32,435 bases of DNA. Source: Actinomycetota bacterium. GTDB lineage: Bacteria; Actinomycetota; AC-67. A program made the translations under genes and the position numbers. Positions 15,086-23,911 of this stretch are shown in pieces; positions within the stretch are counted from its first letter, which is position 1; every line of letters begins with the position of its first letter. The notes below the pieces were generated by a model, which was not told the origin of the DNA, did not search any database, and saw nothing but the letters and a program-made list of their open reading frames with translations. Where the stretch lies: contig JBBDRM010000080.1 of the NCBI GenBank assembly GCA_040905475.1, forward strand, positions 1 through 32,435, given 5' to 3'.

Positions 15086-16960
15086 GTGAATCGCATCGGG
15101 GACTACGCGCTCATCGGTGACTGTCACTCGGCCGCGCTGGTCGGCCGCGACGGATCGATCGACTGGGCGTGCTTCCCGCGGTTTGACTCCCCCGCCGCGT
15201 TCTCGAAGATCCTCGACGCCGCCCAAGGCGGATCGTTCGCGATCACGCCCGAGGGCGTCCGCGAGGTCCGTCGCGCCTACATCGACGGCACCAACGTGCT
15301 CGTGACGACCTTCGTGTGCGAGGGCGGCGTGTTCGAGCTGACGGACTGCATGCCGGTCGAGCGCACCGACGACGAGCACCCGGTCGGGATGATCCCCCAC
15401 CACGCGATCATGCGCCGAGCGCGTTGCGTCGCGGGTTCGGTCGACGTCGCAGTGCGGATCGACCCACGTTTCGAGTACGCCTCGTGCTGCCCACGCTTCC
15501 GCCAAGCCGGCGATCACGCGGTCGAGATCGTCGGCGGCGCCGATGCGCTCTACGTCCAGTCGACGCACCCCATCGAAGCCACCAAGGACGCCGTCGAAGC
15601 GACGTGGCCGCTCCGCGCCGGCGAGGAAGCCTGGATCGACGCGGTATGGCGCGTCTCGTATCAGCCGAAGCGCCAGCACGGCAACGCGCTCCGTTACCGG
15701 GTCGAGGGCGCGCGGCGGCTCGCCGCGACCGAAGACTTCTGGCGCAGCTGGCTGGCCGGATGCACCTACGAAGGCATCCACGAGGCGGCCGTGCACCGCA
15801 GCGCGCTCGCGCTGAAGGCGCTGACCTACGCGCCGAGCGGCGCGATCGTCGCCGCGCCGACCACCTCGCTGCCGGAGTCGATCGGCGGCGGACGGAACTG
15901 GGACTACCGCTACACCTGGATACGCGACGCCACGCTGACACTCACGTCCCTGTTCGCGCTGGGCTTCACGCGCGAGGCCGACCAGTTCAAGGCGTGGCTC
16001 GAGCGCACCGGCGCCGGCCGGCCCGAGGACCTCCAGATCATGTACGGCGTCGGCGGCGAGCGCTCGCTCCCCGAGCGTGAGCTCGAGCATCTCGCCGGCC
16101 ACCGCGACTCGGCGCCGGTTCGGGTCGGCAACGGCGCCGTGAAGCAGCTGCAGCTCGACGCGTACGGGCAGATCCTCGAGGCCGCATATCTGTACGGGAA
16201 GGCCGGCGGGGAGCTGACCGAGAGCAACTGGACGTTCCTTGCCGGGCTCGCAGACATCGCGTGCGAGCGATGGCAACACCCCGATCAGGGCATCTGGGAG
16301 ATCCGCGACCCGCCGCGCCACTTCGTCCACTCGAAGCTCAACTGCTGGATAGCCCTGGATCGTGCGGTGCGGATCGCACGGGCGTTCAACCTGCCGGGCG
16401 CGGTGGACGAATGGGAGGCGCAGCGCGACGCGATCAAGGACTACCTCCTCGAGCAGGCCGCGCCCGACGGCTGGTTCCATCAGGCGGTCGGCAATCCCGT
16501 CCCCGACGCCTCCACGCTGCTCGTCCCGTCGAGCGGGCTGATCGCATCAAGCGACCCGCTCTCGATCGGCACGATCGACGCAGTGATGCGGTCGATCTCG
16601 CGCGACGGGTTCGTGTACCGGTACCTGTCGCCCGACGGCCTCACCGGCGACGAGGGGGCGTTCCTCCTGTGCAGCTTCTGGCTGGTCGATTGCCTCACGC
16701 ACGCCGGCCGGATCGAGGAAGCGGAGGAGCTCCTCGACAAGCTCGTCGGACTGGCGAACGACGTCGGACTGCTGGCAGAGGAGGCCGACCCGGCGACCGG
16801 CGAGCCGCTCGGCAACTTCCCGCAAGCCTTCTCGCACATGGCGTTGGTTCTCTCCTGCACGTACCTGTCCGCAGCGAAGCGCGGAGAGATACCCGACGAA
16901 CCACTGGACTATGCGGAGGCAGCGCTCGAACGGCTGAGGGCCGGCACCCGCGAGAGCTAG
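15086..16960 (+). CDS. Glycoside hydrolase family 15 protein (trehalase/glucoamylase-like)
   Basis: A 624-residue enzyme. The N-terminal segment IGDYALIGDCHSAALVG followed by GSIDWACFPRFDSPA is typical of bacterial GH15 proteins of the actinobacterial trehalase group. The (alpha/alpha)6 catalytic domain carries GGRNWDYRYTWIRDA (about 267-281), the acid-region motif GIWEIRDPPRHFVHSK (about 400-415) and the base-region DEGAFLLCSFWLVD (about 522-535). It should hydrolyse an alpha-linked glucoside such as trehalose or a malto-oligosaccharide; sequence alone does not decide which. No signal peptide is present, so it is probably cytoplasmic. GTG 15086 is chosen over the longer open frame because it gives the family N-terminus and sits 7 bases after a good -10. 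Its stop is shared with the convergent adnB. Confidence 0.9.
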   Translation: MNRIGDYALIGDCHSAALVGRDGSIDWACFPRFDSPAAFSKILDAAQGGSFAITPEGVREVRRAYIDGTNVLVTTFVCEGGVFELTDCMPVERTDDEHPVGMIPHHAIMRRARCVAGSVDVAVRIDPRFEYASCCPRFRQAGDHAVEIVGGADALYVQSTHPIEATKDAVEATWPLRAGEEAWIDAVWRVSYQPKRQHGNALRYRVEGARRLAATEDFWRSWLAGCTYEGIHEAAVHRSALALKALTYAPSGAIVAAPTTSLPESIGGGRNWDYRYTWIRDATLTLTSLFALGFTREADQFKAWLERTGAGRPEDLQIMYGVGGERSLPERELEHLAGHRDSAPVRVGNGAVKQLQLDAYGQILEAAYLYGKAGGELTESNWTFLAGLADIACERWQHPDQGIWEIRDPPRHFVHSKLNCWIALDRAVRIARAFNLPGAVDEWEAQRDAIKDYLLEQAAPDGWFHQAVGNPVPDASTLLVPSSGLIASSDPLSIGTIDAVMRSISRDGFVYRYLSPDGLTGDEGAFLLCSFWLVDCLTHAGRIEEAEELLDKLVGLANDVGLLAEEADPATGEPLGNFPQAFSHMALVLSCTYLSAAKRGEIPDEPLDYAEAALERLRAGTRES

Positions 16961-16965
16961 CTCTC
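16952..16965. terminator. 14-base palindrome at the shared stop of GH15 and adnB
   Basis: GAGAGCTAGCTCTC is a perfect palindrome whose central CTAG contains the stop codons of both convergent genes. A hairpin here could serve both strands as a terminator or RNA 3' end, although no T-run follows on either strand. Confidence 0.35.
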
Positions 16966-19900
16966 CTCGGCGGCGACGAACCCGCGGCCAGGCTCGCAGA
17001 ACGGCAGGAACGCGCACCAGTGGCATGCGGCGCTCGGCTCAGGCTCGTACTCACTTTCAGCGATCGCTCGGAAGGATGCGAGTATGCGGGCCCGGATCGC
17101 GTCCATGTCCCCGGCGGCGCGCGACACTTCTTTCCCTTCCGAGACGTAATAGTAGGTCAGCGTCAGATCCTCGGGCTTCTTGCCCCACACCTCGTGCGCG
17201 GCGAGCGCGTACACGTCCAGCTGTAGCCCGGCCACCTGATCCCCTTCCGCCGGAACGCGGCCGGTCTTGTAGTCGACGATCTCCCACGCGCCGTCGCGCT
17301 CCCCGAAGATCGCGTCGATCCGTCCGCCGATAACGAAGCCGTCCACCGCGAGCAGGAACGGCCGCTCGGTCGCCCACGGAGTCACGCCCGCGAAGCGGCT
17401 GGCGCTCCACGCGTCCCGGAGGCGCGCCAACGTCCCAGGCTCCTCCCCACGCTCCTCGGGTGCGAGGTCCGGCAGATCCTCCGGATCGAAGAGGGCGGCC
17501 TGCCCCTGACTCTGCTGCTCGATCCAGCGATGGATCTCGGTGCCGATGCGCGCGGCTCCGCTCGGCCGGCGGGGCAGCGGCCGGACGTACTCCCAATAAA
17601 AGAGCTTCGGGCAGCGCTCGTACTCCAATAGCGCCGAGACCGAGAGCGTTGTCGGCGGGGACGGTCGCGGGTCGGTGGAGGCCCGGCTCGAGATCAGGTC
17701 GATCCGCTCCAGGTGCGATCCGAGGTGCGAGTCGAACAGAGCCCGCTCTTCGTCCGACAACCAGCCCGGCGCGGCCGGCTCCTCCATCGCCGCGACCGCG
17801 GCCGCGTGCCACCCCTCCGGGAACGGGCCGCCGGCGTCGTCGGCTCGCGCTTCCGGGGGCCAGACCTTGGCGCGCTCTGCCCGGAACTCGATCAGGGGGT
17901 TGGGCTCGGGGCATTCCGGTCGCGGGCCGAGCTCCTCGCAGGCTTCGTGCGAGACGATCTCGTTGAAGAACACGCTCGGCACGAAGGGGTCCTGCGGGCC
18001 TTCGTACCAGTAGGCCGCCGAGCACACGAGCACCTCGCGCGCGCGCGTCAGCGCGACGTAGCAGAGGCGCCGCTCCTCCTCGAGCCCGCGCTCCTTCAGC
18101 GTCTCGCGGAACTTCTTGATGTTCCCGTCGTACTGCGGCAGCACCTCGCGATCGCCGCGGAAGTCGAACGGCAGCGTCTCCGGTCGGGTGACCGGGTTGG
18201 GCTGGCGCGACACATCGGGGAAGATCGCGGAGCGTCTGCCCTCCGCCAGGCCCGGCACGAACACGACGTCCCATTCGAGGCCCTTCGCCTTGTGGATCGT
18301 CAGCAGCTTCACGGTCTCGGCGTCGGAGAGCTGCACCTGCTCGAAGTCCTCTTCGGCTGCGGCGGCGGCGTCCAGGTAGGACATCAGCGTCGAGAGCGTC
18401 GCGTCGCCCTCGACCGGCGCGAACGACGAGACCGAGCCGACGAAGTTCAGGAGGTTGCGCCGCGCCCCAACCGCGACCGGCGACGACGACGCCTCGAGCT
18501 CGCGCATCAGGCCGGTTCGCTCGATCACGACGGCGACCAGCTCGTCCAGCGGGCTCCCGGCGGCGGCGTCCCGCAACGATCCGAAGAACAGGTTGAACTC
18601 GCGCAGGCGCACGCGCGCTTCGTCCGACAGGCCGGTCATCTCTTCGTCGTCGAGGTTGTCGAGCGCCTCGGCGAGCGCGAACGCGACGTCGCCCGGGTGC
18701 TCGGCCTCTTTGAGGTCCTCCTTCAGCAGGCGGTTGCGCCGGGCGCTCCACCGCGCGAGCGCCACCAGGTCGCGGTAGCCGATCCGCCACTGAGGCCCCT
18801 GCAGCACGCGGGCAAGCGCGATGTTGCGGCCCGGATCCTCGAGCAGGCGCAGCCAGGAGACAACGTCAACGACCTCCGGGAGCTGCAGCAGCCCGCCGAG
18901 GTCGACGACCTCGACCGGGATGCCTTCTTCCCGCAACACCTCGGCGATCGGTCCGAACAGCCGCTTCTTGCGGCACAGCACCGCGATCTCACCGTACGAA
19001 CGGCCGGCGGCGCGCTCTTCTTTGATGATCCCGGCGATCTTCCGCCCCTCATGCCGCTCGTCGAGCCCGACGAACGCGAGCACGCGCCCCTCGCCGCGCG
19101 AGGGATGCGGCCGGAGCTGCTTGTCCTTGGCGCGGCGTTCCTCGGGAACCTCGGAGATCACGCGGTTCGCGACCTCGAGGATCCGCGAGCCGGAGCGGAA
19201 GTTGACGTACAGCGGCCGCGAGTCGCCGGTGAACTCGTCGGCGAACCGCAGGATGTTGCGGAGCGAAGCGCCGCGCCAGGCGTAGATGTTCTGGTCGGGA
19301 TCCCCGACGCACATCATCGGATAGCCGGCGCCGAACAGCTCCGAGATCAACACCGCCTGCGCGAAGTTGGTGTCCTGGTACTCGTCGAGCAGCACGACCG
19401 GATAGCGGGCGCGGAAGTCGGCGACCACGGCGGGGTAGTTGCGGATCAACTCGACGGCCTTCGCGATCTGATCGCCGTAGTCGATGACGCCGAGCTCGGC
19501 TTTGCGCTTGGAGTACGCGTCGACGAGTCGCGCCAGCTCGGCCCGCCGGAACCCGCATTCGCGCGCGTCGCGGTCCCAGGCTTTCTTGATCTCTTGCCGT
19601 CCGGCCCACTCCTCGCTCGCGGCGGCGAGCTCCAGCGGGTCGACGAGGTGGTTCGCGCAGTGGTCGGCGAGCTGCAGCATCAGGCGCACGGTGTACGGGA
19701 CGGTGCGCACCTCGAGGTGATCGAATGTCCGGTCGGTGAACAAGGTCGACGCGAGCTGCCACTTGTGCGCGGCGGTCAGCAGCATCGGCCCGGCCTCGAC
19801 GCCCATCCGCAGCCCGTAGTCGTCGAGCAGACGCGCGGCGAACGCGTGGTAGGTCATCACGGTGGCTTCCTCGCCCTCGGGGAGCCCGAGCGGCGCGGTC

Positions 19901-20196
19901 GCCTCGCGTACGCGATCGGCGAGTTCCTCGGCGGCTTTATTCGTGAACGTCAGGCACAGGATCTCCGACGGGCGCGCCATCTTGTTCAGCGTCAGATAGA
20001 CGACACGCGCGGCCATGACCGCGGTCTTGCCCGAGCCGGCACCGGCGACCACCGCGCACGGCGTGAGGTCGTGCGAGATCGCGCTCCATTGCTGGACGGT
20101 CGGCGGGCGACCGTCCTTGCCCATCGCGGCGAGGATCTCGGACGGCGCGCCCTCGTACGGAAGCTCGTCCGGACGGACCGGCTCGGCGGGGGTCAT
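16957..20196 (-). CDS. adnB: AdnB-type UvrD-like helicase with RecB-family nuclease and Fe-S cluster
   Basis: A 1079-residue protein matching the actinobacterial AdnB subunit, which with AdnA resects double-strand breaks. The superfamily 1 motor is intact: Walker A AGAGSGKT (51-58), motif Ia TFTNKAAEE, motif II DEYQD (271-275), motif III GDPDQNIYAWRGA, motif V TIHKAKGLEWD and motif VI YVALTRARE. The C-terminal PD-(D/E)xK nuclease has GRIDAIF and IVDYKTGR. Cysteines in YERCPKLF and in CHWCAFLPFC (1058, 1061, 1067) should hold a [4Fe-4S] cluster. The long open frame extends upstream into adnA's region in another frame; the true start is ATG 20196, overlapping the adnA stop as ATGA. The intact DEYQD makes this the likely active motor. 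Confidence 0.92.
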   Translation of the reverse strand: MTPAEPVRPDELPYEGAPSEILAAMGKDGRPPTVQQWSAISHDLTPCAVVAGAGSGKTAVMAARVVYLTLNKMARPSEILCLTFTNKAAEELADRVREATAPLGLPEGEEATVMTYHAFAARLLDDYGLRMGVEAGPMLLTAAHKWQLASTLFTDRTFDHLEVRTVPYTVRLMLQLADHCANHLVDPLELAAASEEWAGRQEIKKAWDRDARECGFRRAELARLVDAYSKRKAELGVIDYGDQIAKAVELIRNYPAVVADFRARYPVVLLDEYQDTNFAQAVLISELFGAGYPMMCVGDPDQNIYAWRGASLRNILRFADEFTGDSRPLYVNFRSGSRILEVANRVISEVPEERRAKDKQLRPHPSRGEGRVLAFVGLDERHEGRKIAGIIKEERAAGRSYGEIAVLCRKKRLFGPIAEVLREEGIPVEVVDLGGLLQLPEVVDVVSWLRLLEDPGRNIALARVLQGPQWRIGYRDLVALARWSARRNRLLKEDLKEAEHPGDVAFALAEALDNLDDEEMTGLSDEARVRLREFNLFFGSLRDAAAGSPLDELVAVVIERTGLMRELEASSSPVAVGARRNLLNFVGSVSSFAPVEGDATLSTLMSYLDAAAAAEEDFEQVQLSDAETVKLLTIHKAKGLEWDVVFVPGLAEGRRSAIFPDVSRQPNPVTRPETLPFDFRGDREVLPQYDGNIKKFRETLKERGLEEERRLCYVALTRAREVLVCSAAYWYEGPQDPFVPSVFFNEIVSHEACEELGPRPECPEPNPLIEFRAERAKVWPPEARADDAGGPFPEGWHAAAVAAMEEPAAPGWLSDEERALFDSHLGSHLERIDLISSRASTDPRPSPPTTLSVSALLEYERCPKLFYWEYVRPLPRRPSGAARIGTEIHRWIEQQSQGQAALFDPEDLPDLAPEERGEEPGTLARLRDAWSASRFAGVTPWATERPFLLAVDGFVIGGRIDAIFGERDGAWEIVDYKTGRVPAEGDQVAGLQLDVYALAAHEVWGKKPEDLTLTYYYVSEGKEVSRAAGDMDAIRARILASFRAIAESEYEPEPSAACHWCAFLPFCEPGRGFVAAEES

Positions 20197-23096
20197 CGCA
20201 CCGCCTCGCGGCCCTCGGGCCACAGTGGGCAGATCGGCTTGAAGTCGCACCACCGACAATCGGCCGCCGGGTTCGGCGCGAACGACTCGGCGCGGATCCG
20301 TCCGACGAGCTCGGTGATGGTCTGTTCGGCCCACTGTTCGTATCCCTCGCCCGGGGTGAACACGACGCGGGCGAAACCGTCGTCGCCGCGCATCGCGCCG
20401 AGGTACGAAAGCTGCAGGAAGCCCGTCCTGCCGAGCTTCGCCAGCTCGGGGTCGCGCAGCATCGCCAGGAAGTAGGCGCCGAGTTGCAGGTTCGTTTCGG
20501 TCTCTTCCTTGGTGGGCGCCCAGCGGCCGGTCTTGTAATCGACGAGCCGGAGCTTGCGGTTCTGGTTGCGGAAGATGGCGTCGATCTTTCCGCGGATGAC
20601 CGCGTCTCCGAGCGGATATTCGAACGACACTTCTGAGTGCTCGACCGTCGCCTGCTCGCCGGTCATCCAGCGGCGGAGCATCTCCTCGGCGTCGAGACGA
20701 CGGCGGTGCTCGACGGCGGCGTTCGGGAACCGATCCGGGTCCCACATCTCCGCGAGAAGCGCGAGCACCGGCTCCTTCTCGCGCGGAACCTCGCTGCGCT
20801 GAACCTTGTCGATGATCTCGTGGATCACCGAGCCCAGCCACATCTGGTAGGACTGCTCGGGATCGAGGCCCATCTCGACCTCGTAAAGGTACTTCAGCGC
20901 GCAGTCCTCCATGTTGGACAGCCGCGAGTACGAGGTGCGGATCGCCTCTCCGTAGAGCGCGACGCCGGGGTCGGTCCAGTCGCGGCTCCCCCACCAGACC
21001 CGCGGATCGGCGCCGGTCCGCGGCACCGCCGCGAGCGCGGCGAGCCGCTCGGCCGGCGGCGCTTCGGCCGACGCGACGGTTCGACGCAGATCGGCCTCGA
21101 GCGAACGGAGCGACGACGAATGCCGGGTGGGGTCCCCGTCGCGATCCCACTCGAGCGACAGCCGCTTCGCGTACCGGCTCGGCGTGCGAGGGTTCGTCCC
21201 GCTCGGCGACTCGCTCGCGAACAGGATCGTGCGTCCGCGCGAACGGCTCACCGCCAGGCGGAAGAGGCGCCGCTCCTCGGCCAGCGAGTCGGTCAACCGC
21301 TCGCCCGGCGCACGCGGCGTCAGGATCTGATCGAGGTCCAGCAGCGCGGCGGCCCGGCGCGGCGCCGGGAACTCGCCTTCGACACATCCCGCGACGCAGA
21401 CGAGATCGAACTCCAGGCCGTGCGCGCGGTGCGCCGACACGACCTGCACCGCGTGCGGGTTCCGCTCCTCAGGCAACACCCACGGATCCGGCCCGAACTC
21501 CGCGGCCTCGAGCGTCTCGAGGTAGTCGGCGATGCTCGCGCCCTCACCGCGCCGTTCGGTGAACCGGGAGATGATGTCGCCGAGCGCGGCGAGCGCGTCG
21601 AGATCGCGATGGGAGCCGCTCTCCACGAGCGCGTGCGTGTACGGAAGGTTGGACCAGAGCCAGAAGAAGACATCGTCCGGCGGGTGGGTCGCGCGTTCCT
21701 CGACACCTTCGACGAGTGCACGGAAGCGCTCGACTACCACGCGAAGGTCTTCCGGCAGCGAGCCGAGGTCGGGGTCTCCGTGAACCAATCCTTTCAAGGA
21801 GGTCTCGCGGCGGCGCGCCTCCCTTCGGAGGCGGCGGAGCCCGTGCGGGTCGAGGCCGCCGGCCGCCGAGGACAGCACCGGCTCGAGCAGATCCTCGCGC
21901 CGTTCCGGCCGGAGCGCGTACCGGAGGAGCGTGATGACCGGTCGGTTGGCCGGTTCGGCGGCGACGGCCGACGCTTCGCCGAGGACGACGTGCGGGACCC
22001 CGTGCCGCGACAGCGCATGCCGGAGCGCGGTCAGATACTCGCCGTAGCGCCTCACCACGACGGCCATGCGCTCCCAGGCGACGTCGTCGTCGACCCGTGC
22101 GCGGAGCAGTTCGTGCGCGATCGCGTCGGCCTCTTCGCCGGGGTGGACGTAACACCGCGCCTCGATCCCGGCGACCGTGGCCGGCGCGGCGGCGGCGTCG
22201 GGATCGTCGAGAACGGCGAGCCCCGCGGCGTGCAGCCGGCCGTTCGACGGATCGAGGGCGACGAGCTTCGGCGCGAGCAGCTCGTCGATGCGGCGTAGCG
22301 GCTCGAGCGAGCCGCCCCGATACGCGAACACGTGACCGCCGCCGTCGGCCGCGATCACGGTGGAGCGAGCGCCTTGCGCCAGCGCATGGATGATGGCCTC
22401 GGCGGCCGGCGTGACGTCCTGGTAGTCGTCGACGAGGAGGTGGTCGACCGCCTCCTCCTCACCGAGCCCGCGTTGCAGCAGGGCGACCGACTGGTGCAGC
22501 AGCCCCGCGAAGTCCACGCGGTTCGACGCGGTCATCACGTCGAGATACCGCGTGAAGAACCCGACGACCTCCCGCACCTCCCGGCGTCCGGCTCGGCCGA
22601 GCTCCTCCCCAAGCGAGGCCGGGTCGTGCAGTCGCTCCTGAGCGCGAAGTACGAAGTCGGCGACCTCGCGTGCGAAGCCGCGCACGGTGAGCAGATGCTC
22701 GAAGGTCGGCCAGTCCTCGAGGCGCTCGTGCAGGAGCAGCTCTCGGACCGTCGCGTATTGCTCGGCGGCGGAGAGCACCTGCGGCGGCTCGGGGTAGCCG
22801 AGCTCCGCGAAACGGCGCCCGAGGACGCTGTAGGCGAACGAGTGGGCGGTGTGGACGTGCAGCGTCGGCAGCGAGCGGCGCAAGCGCCGGAGCAGATGCT
22901 CACGCGCCTCCCGCGCGGCCCGGCGATTGAGCACCAGGAGCAGGACGCGCTCGGGATCGGCACCGCCCTCGATCAGCCGAGCGAAGCGCTCGACCAGAGC
23001 GCGCGTCTTGCCCGTGCCCGGCGGGCCGGACAGCAGAAGCCGTCCGTCGTCGCGCTCGAGCACGTCGCTCATCGCCCTAGTAAACCTCTTCTCCAC
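20193..23096 (-). CDS. adnA: AdnA-type helicase-nuclease subunit
   Basis: A 967-residue partner of AdnB with the same plan: an N-terminal UvrD-like motor (Walker A GPPGTGKT, 24-31) and a C-terminal RecB-family nuclease (GKIDAIF, LVDYKTGR) with Fe-S cysteines in MEDCALKY and CRWCDFKPIC. Motif II reads DDYQD (223-227), with Asp in place of the catalytic Glu, and motif III is poorly kept (ADGGGHVFAYRG), which suggests a weakened ATPase. In mycobacteria AdnB is the leading motor, which fits. The start is GTG 23096 because TATCCT lies exactly 7 bases upstream, giving a leaderless mRNA; ATG 23072 is the alternative. The gene is followed directly by adnB with a 4-base overlap, so subunits should be made in equal amounts. 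Confidence 0.9.
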   Translation of the reverse strand: MEKRFTRAMSDVLERDDGRLLLSGPPGTGKTRALVERFARLIEGGADPERVLLLVLNRRAAREAREHLLRRLRRSLPTLHVHTAHSFAYSVLGRRFAELGYPEPPQVLSAAEQYATVRELLLHERLEDWPTFEHLLTVRGFAREVADFVLRAQERLHDPASLGEELGRAGRREVREVVGFFTRYLDVMTASNRVDFAGLLHQSVALLQRGLGEEEAVDHLLVDDYQDVTPAAEAIIHALAQGARSTVIAADGGGHVFAYRGGSLEPLRRIDELLAPKLVALDPSNGRLHAAGLAVLDDPDAAAAPATVAGIEARCYVHPGEEADAIAHELLRARVDDDVAWERMAVVVRRYGEYLTALRHALSRHGVPHVVLGEASAVAAEPANRPVITLLRYALRPERREDLLEPVLSSAAGGLDPHGLRRLRREARRRETSLKGLVHGDPDLGSLPEDLRVVVERFRALVEGVEERATHPPDDVFFWLWSNLPYTHALVESGSHRDLDALAALGDIISRFTERRGEGASIADYLETLEAAEFGPDPWVLPEERNPHAVQVVSAHRAHGLEFDLVCVAGCVEGEFPAPRRAAALLDLDQILTPRAPGERLTDSLAEERRLFRLAVSRSRGRTILFASESPSGTNPRTPSRYAKRLSLEWDRDGDPTRHSSSLRSLEADLRRTVASAEAPPAERLAALAAVPRTGADPRVWWGSRDWTDPGVALYGEAIRTSYSRLSNMEDCALKYLYEVEMGLDPEQSYQMWLGSVIHEIIDKVQRSEVPREKEPVLALLAEMWDPDRFPNAAVEHRRRLDAEEMLRRWMTGEQATVEHSEVSFEYPLGDAVIRGKIDAIFRNQNRKLRLVDYKTGRWAPTKEETETNLQLGAYFLAMLRDPELAKLGRTGFLQLSYLGAMRGDDGFARVVFTPGEGYEQWAEQTITELVGRIRAESFAPNPAADCRWCDFKPICPLWPEGREAVR

Positions 23097-23103
23097 GCCC
23101 GGA

Positions 23104-23109
23104 AGGATA
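23104..23109 (-). promoter_or_regulatory. Leaderless -10 (TATCCT) for adnA-adnB
   Basis: On the minus strand TATCCT is followed by 7 bases and GTG 23096, identical in hexamer and spacing to the GH15 promoter. The -35 position is weak. It lies in the 80-base gap between adnA and the vapC 3' end. Confidence 0.55.
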
Positions 23110-23176
23110 CGAGGGGGGTGAGACGATTACATCGGCGTGATTCGGCCTAACGATCCGGTCGAGGGATCAGCGCCGC

Positions 23177-23581
23177 TCAGGACGGGTCGATCAGGTCCAG
23201 GCTCGGGTAGTAGGTTCGGTAGCGTGAGGCGTCCCGGGTCAGGAGGCGGTATCCGGCGACGGCCGCGTGGGCGCCGATGTAGAAGTCGGGAAGCGGACTG
23301 GACCGACGCCCGCCGCGCCGGCGGTAGGCCAGGAATGCCTTTCCGGCGAGAAAGCCGGCCTCGTAGGGCAGGGCCTCGCGGCGGAACGCCTCCGCAGGGA
23401 GGACCTCTTCCAGCTCTTCGATCGTCTCGTAGCGGATCGAAACCTCGGCATAGATGAGGGGGTTGATGGCCAGAGGCTCCGTGTCCGCCACGTTCGCAAG
23501 GGCGCTCGACGACCACTCGCCCCATCTCGCGTCCTCCGTTGCGACGTCGAGAAGGACGTTGCTGTCGACCAGAACGGTCAC
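23177..23581 (-). CDS. vapC: PIN-domain ribonuclease toxin (VapC-like)
   Basis: A 134-residue PIN domain. The four acidic residues of the magnesium site are present: Asp6 (VDSNVLLD), Glu46 (IYAEVS), Asp99 (LPDFYIGAHA) and Asp117 (TRDASRY). VapC toxins cut specific RNAs (often tRNA) unless bound by antitoxin. It is downstream of an AbrB-type antitoxin gene, with a GTGA overlap between the antitoxin stop and the toxin GTG, the usual coupled order. The RNA target cannot be predicted. Confidence 0.92.
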   Translation of the reverse strand: MTVLVDSNVLLDVATEDARWGEWSSSALANVADTEPLAINPLIYAEVSIRYETIEELEEVLPAEAFRREALPYEAGFLAGKAFLAYRRRGGRRSSPLPDFYIGAHAAVAGYRLLTRDASRYRTYYPSLDLIDPS

Positions 23582-23811
23582 GGTTTTCGGGTCAGCGCCA
23601 GGATCTCATCGGTTCGCATGCGAACGGATCCCGTTCCTCGGAGCCGCCCTACGATCTTCGCTCCGCGGCCCCGGCCGGGTTCACCGTCGCGACGGGCGAT
23701 CCGGACCGTCCTGCCTTCGACGATGAACTCGATCTCGGTGTCCGGCAGCAAGCCGAACTTCTCCCGGATCTCGAGTGGGATCGTCACCTGGCCCTTGGAC
23801 GTCACGCGCAT
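23578..23811 (-). CDS. vapB: AbrB/SpoVT-family antitoxin (VapB-like)
   Basis: A 77-residue protein with an N-terminal swapped-hairpin AbrB domain (MRVTSKGQVTIPLEIREKFG) that binds operator DNA as a dimer, and a short basic C-terminal tail that should wrap the PIN toxin. The start is ATG 23811, with GAGGAG 7 bases upstream; the longer open frame starts inside the promoter region and is not used. It should repress its own operon at the repeated half-sites just upstream. Confidence 0.92.
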   Translation of the reverse strand: MRVTSKGQVTIPLEIREKFGLLPDTEIEFIVEGRTVRIARRDGEPGRGRGAKIVGRLRGTGSVRMRTDEILALTRKP

Positions 23812-23839
23812 GATCGTTCTCCTCACTTCTTCTTCCTCG

Positions 23840-23860
23840 GTAAGAGTCTTACAAGTAAGA
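23840..23860. promoter_or_regulatory. Three-half-site operator of the toxin-antitoxin operon
   Basis: GTAAGA-g-TCTTAC-aa-GTAAGA: three 6-base half-sites in alternating orientation, giving two overlapping inverted repeats (23840-23852 and 23847-23860). They lie 29 bases upstream of the antitoxin start, over the expected promoter, in an AT-richer pocket. This is the classic arrangement for cooperative binding by an antitoxin-toxin complex. Confidence 0.7.
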
Positions 23861-23911
23861 CTACTACACGACAAGCGTCCGTCAACTCCCGCGATGGAGA
23901 CGATCCAGCCG

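Noticed and set aside
17713-20475. 920-codon plus-strand open frame opposite adnB
   Set aside because: Antisense shadow; adnB on the minus strand has all helicase and nuclease motifs.
20197-21387. Upstream extension of adnB into the adnA region
   Set aside because: The translation there is Arg/Gly-rich shadow sequence of adnA; the ATGA junction at 20193-20196 marks the real start.
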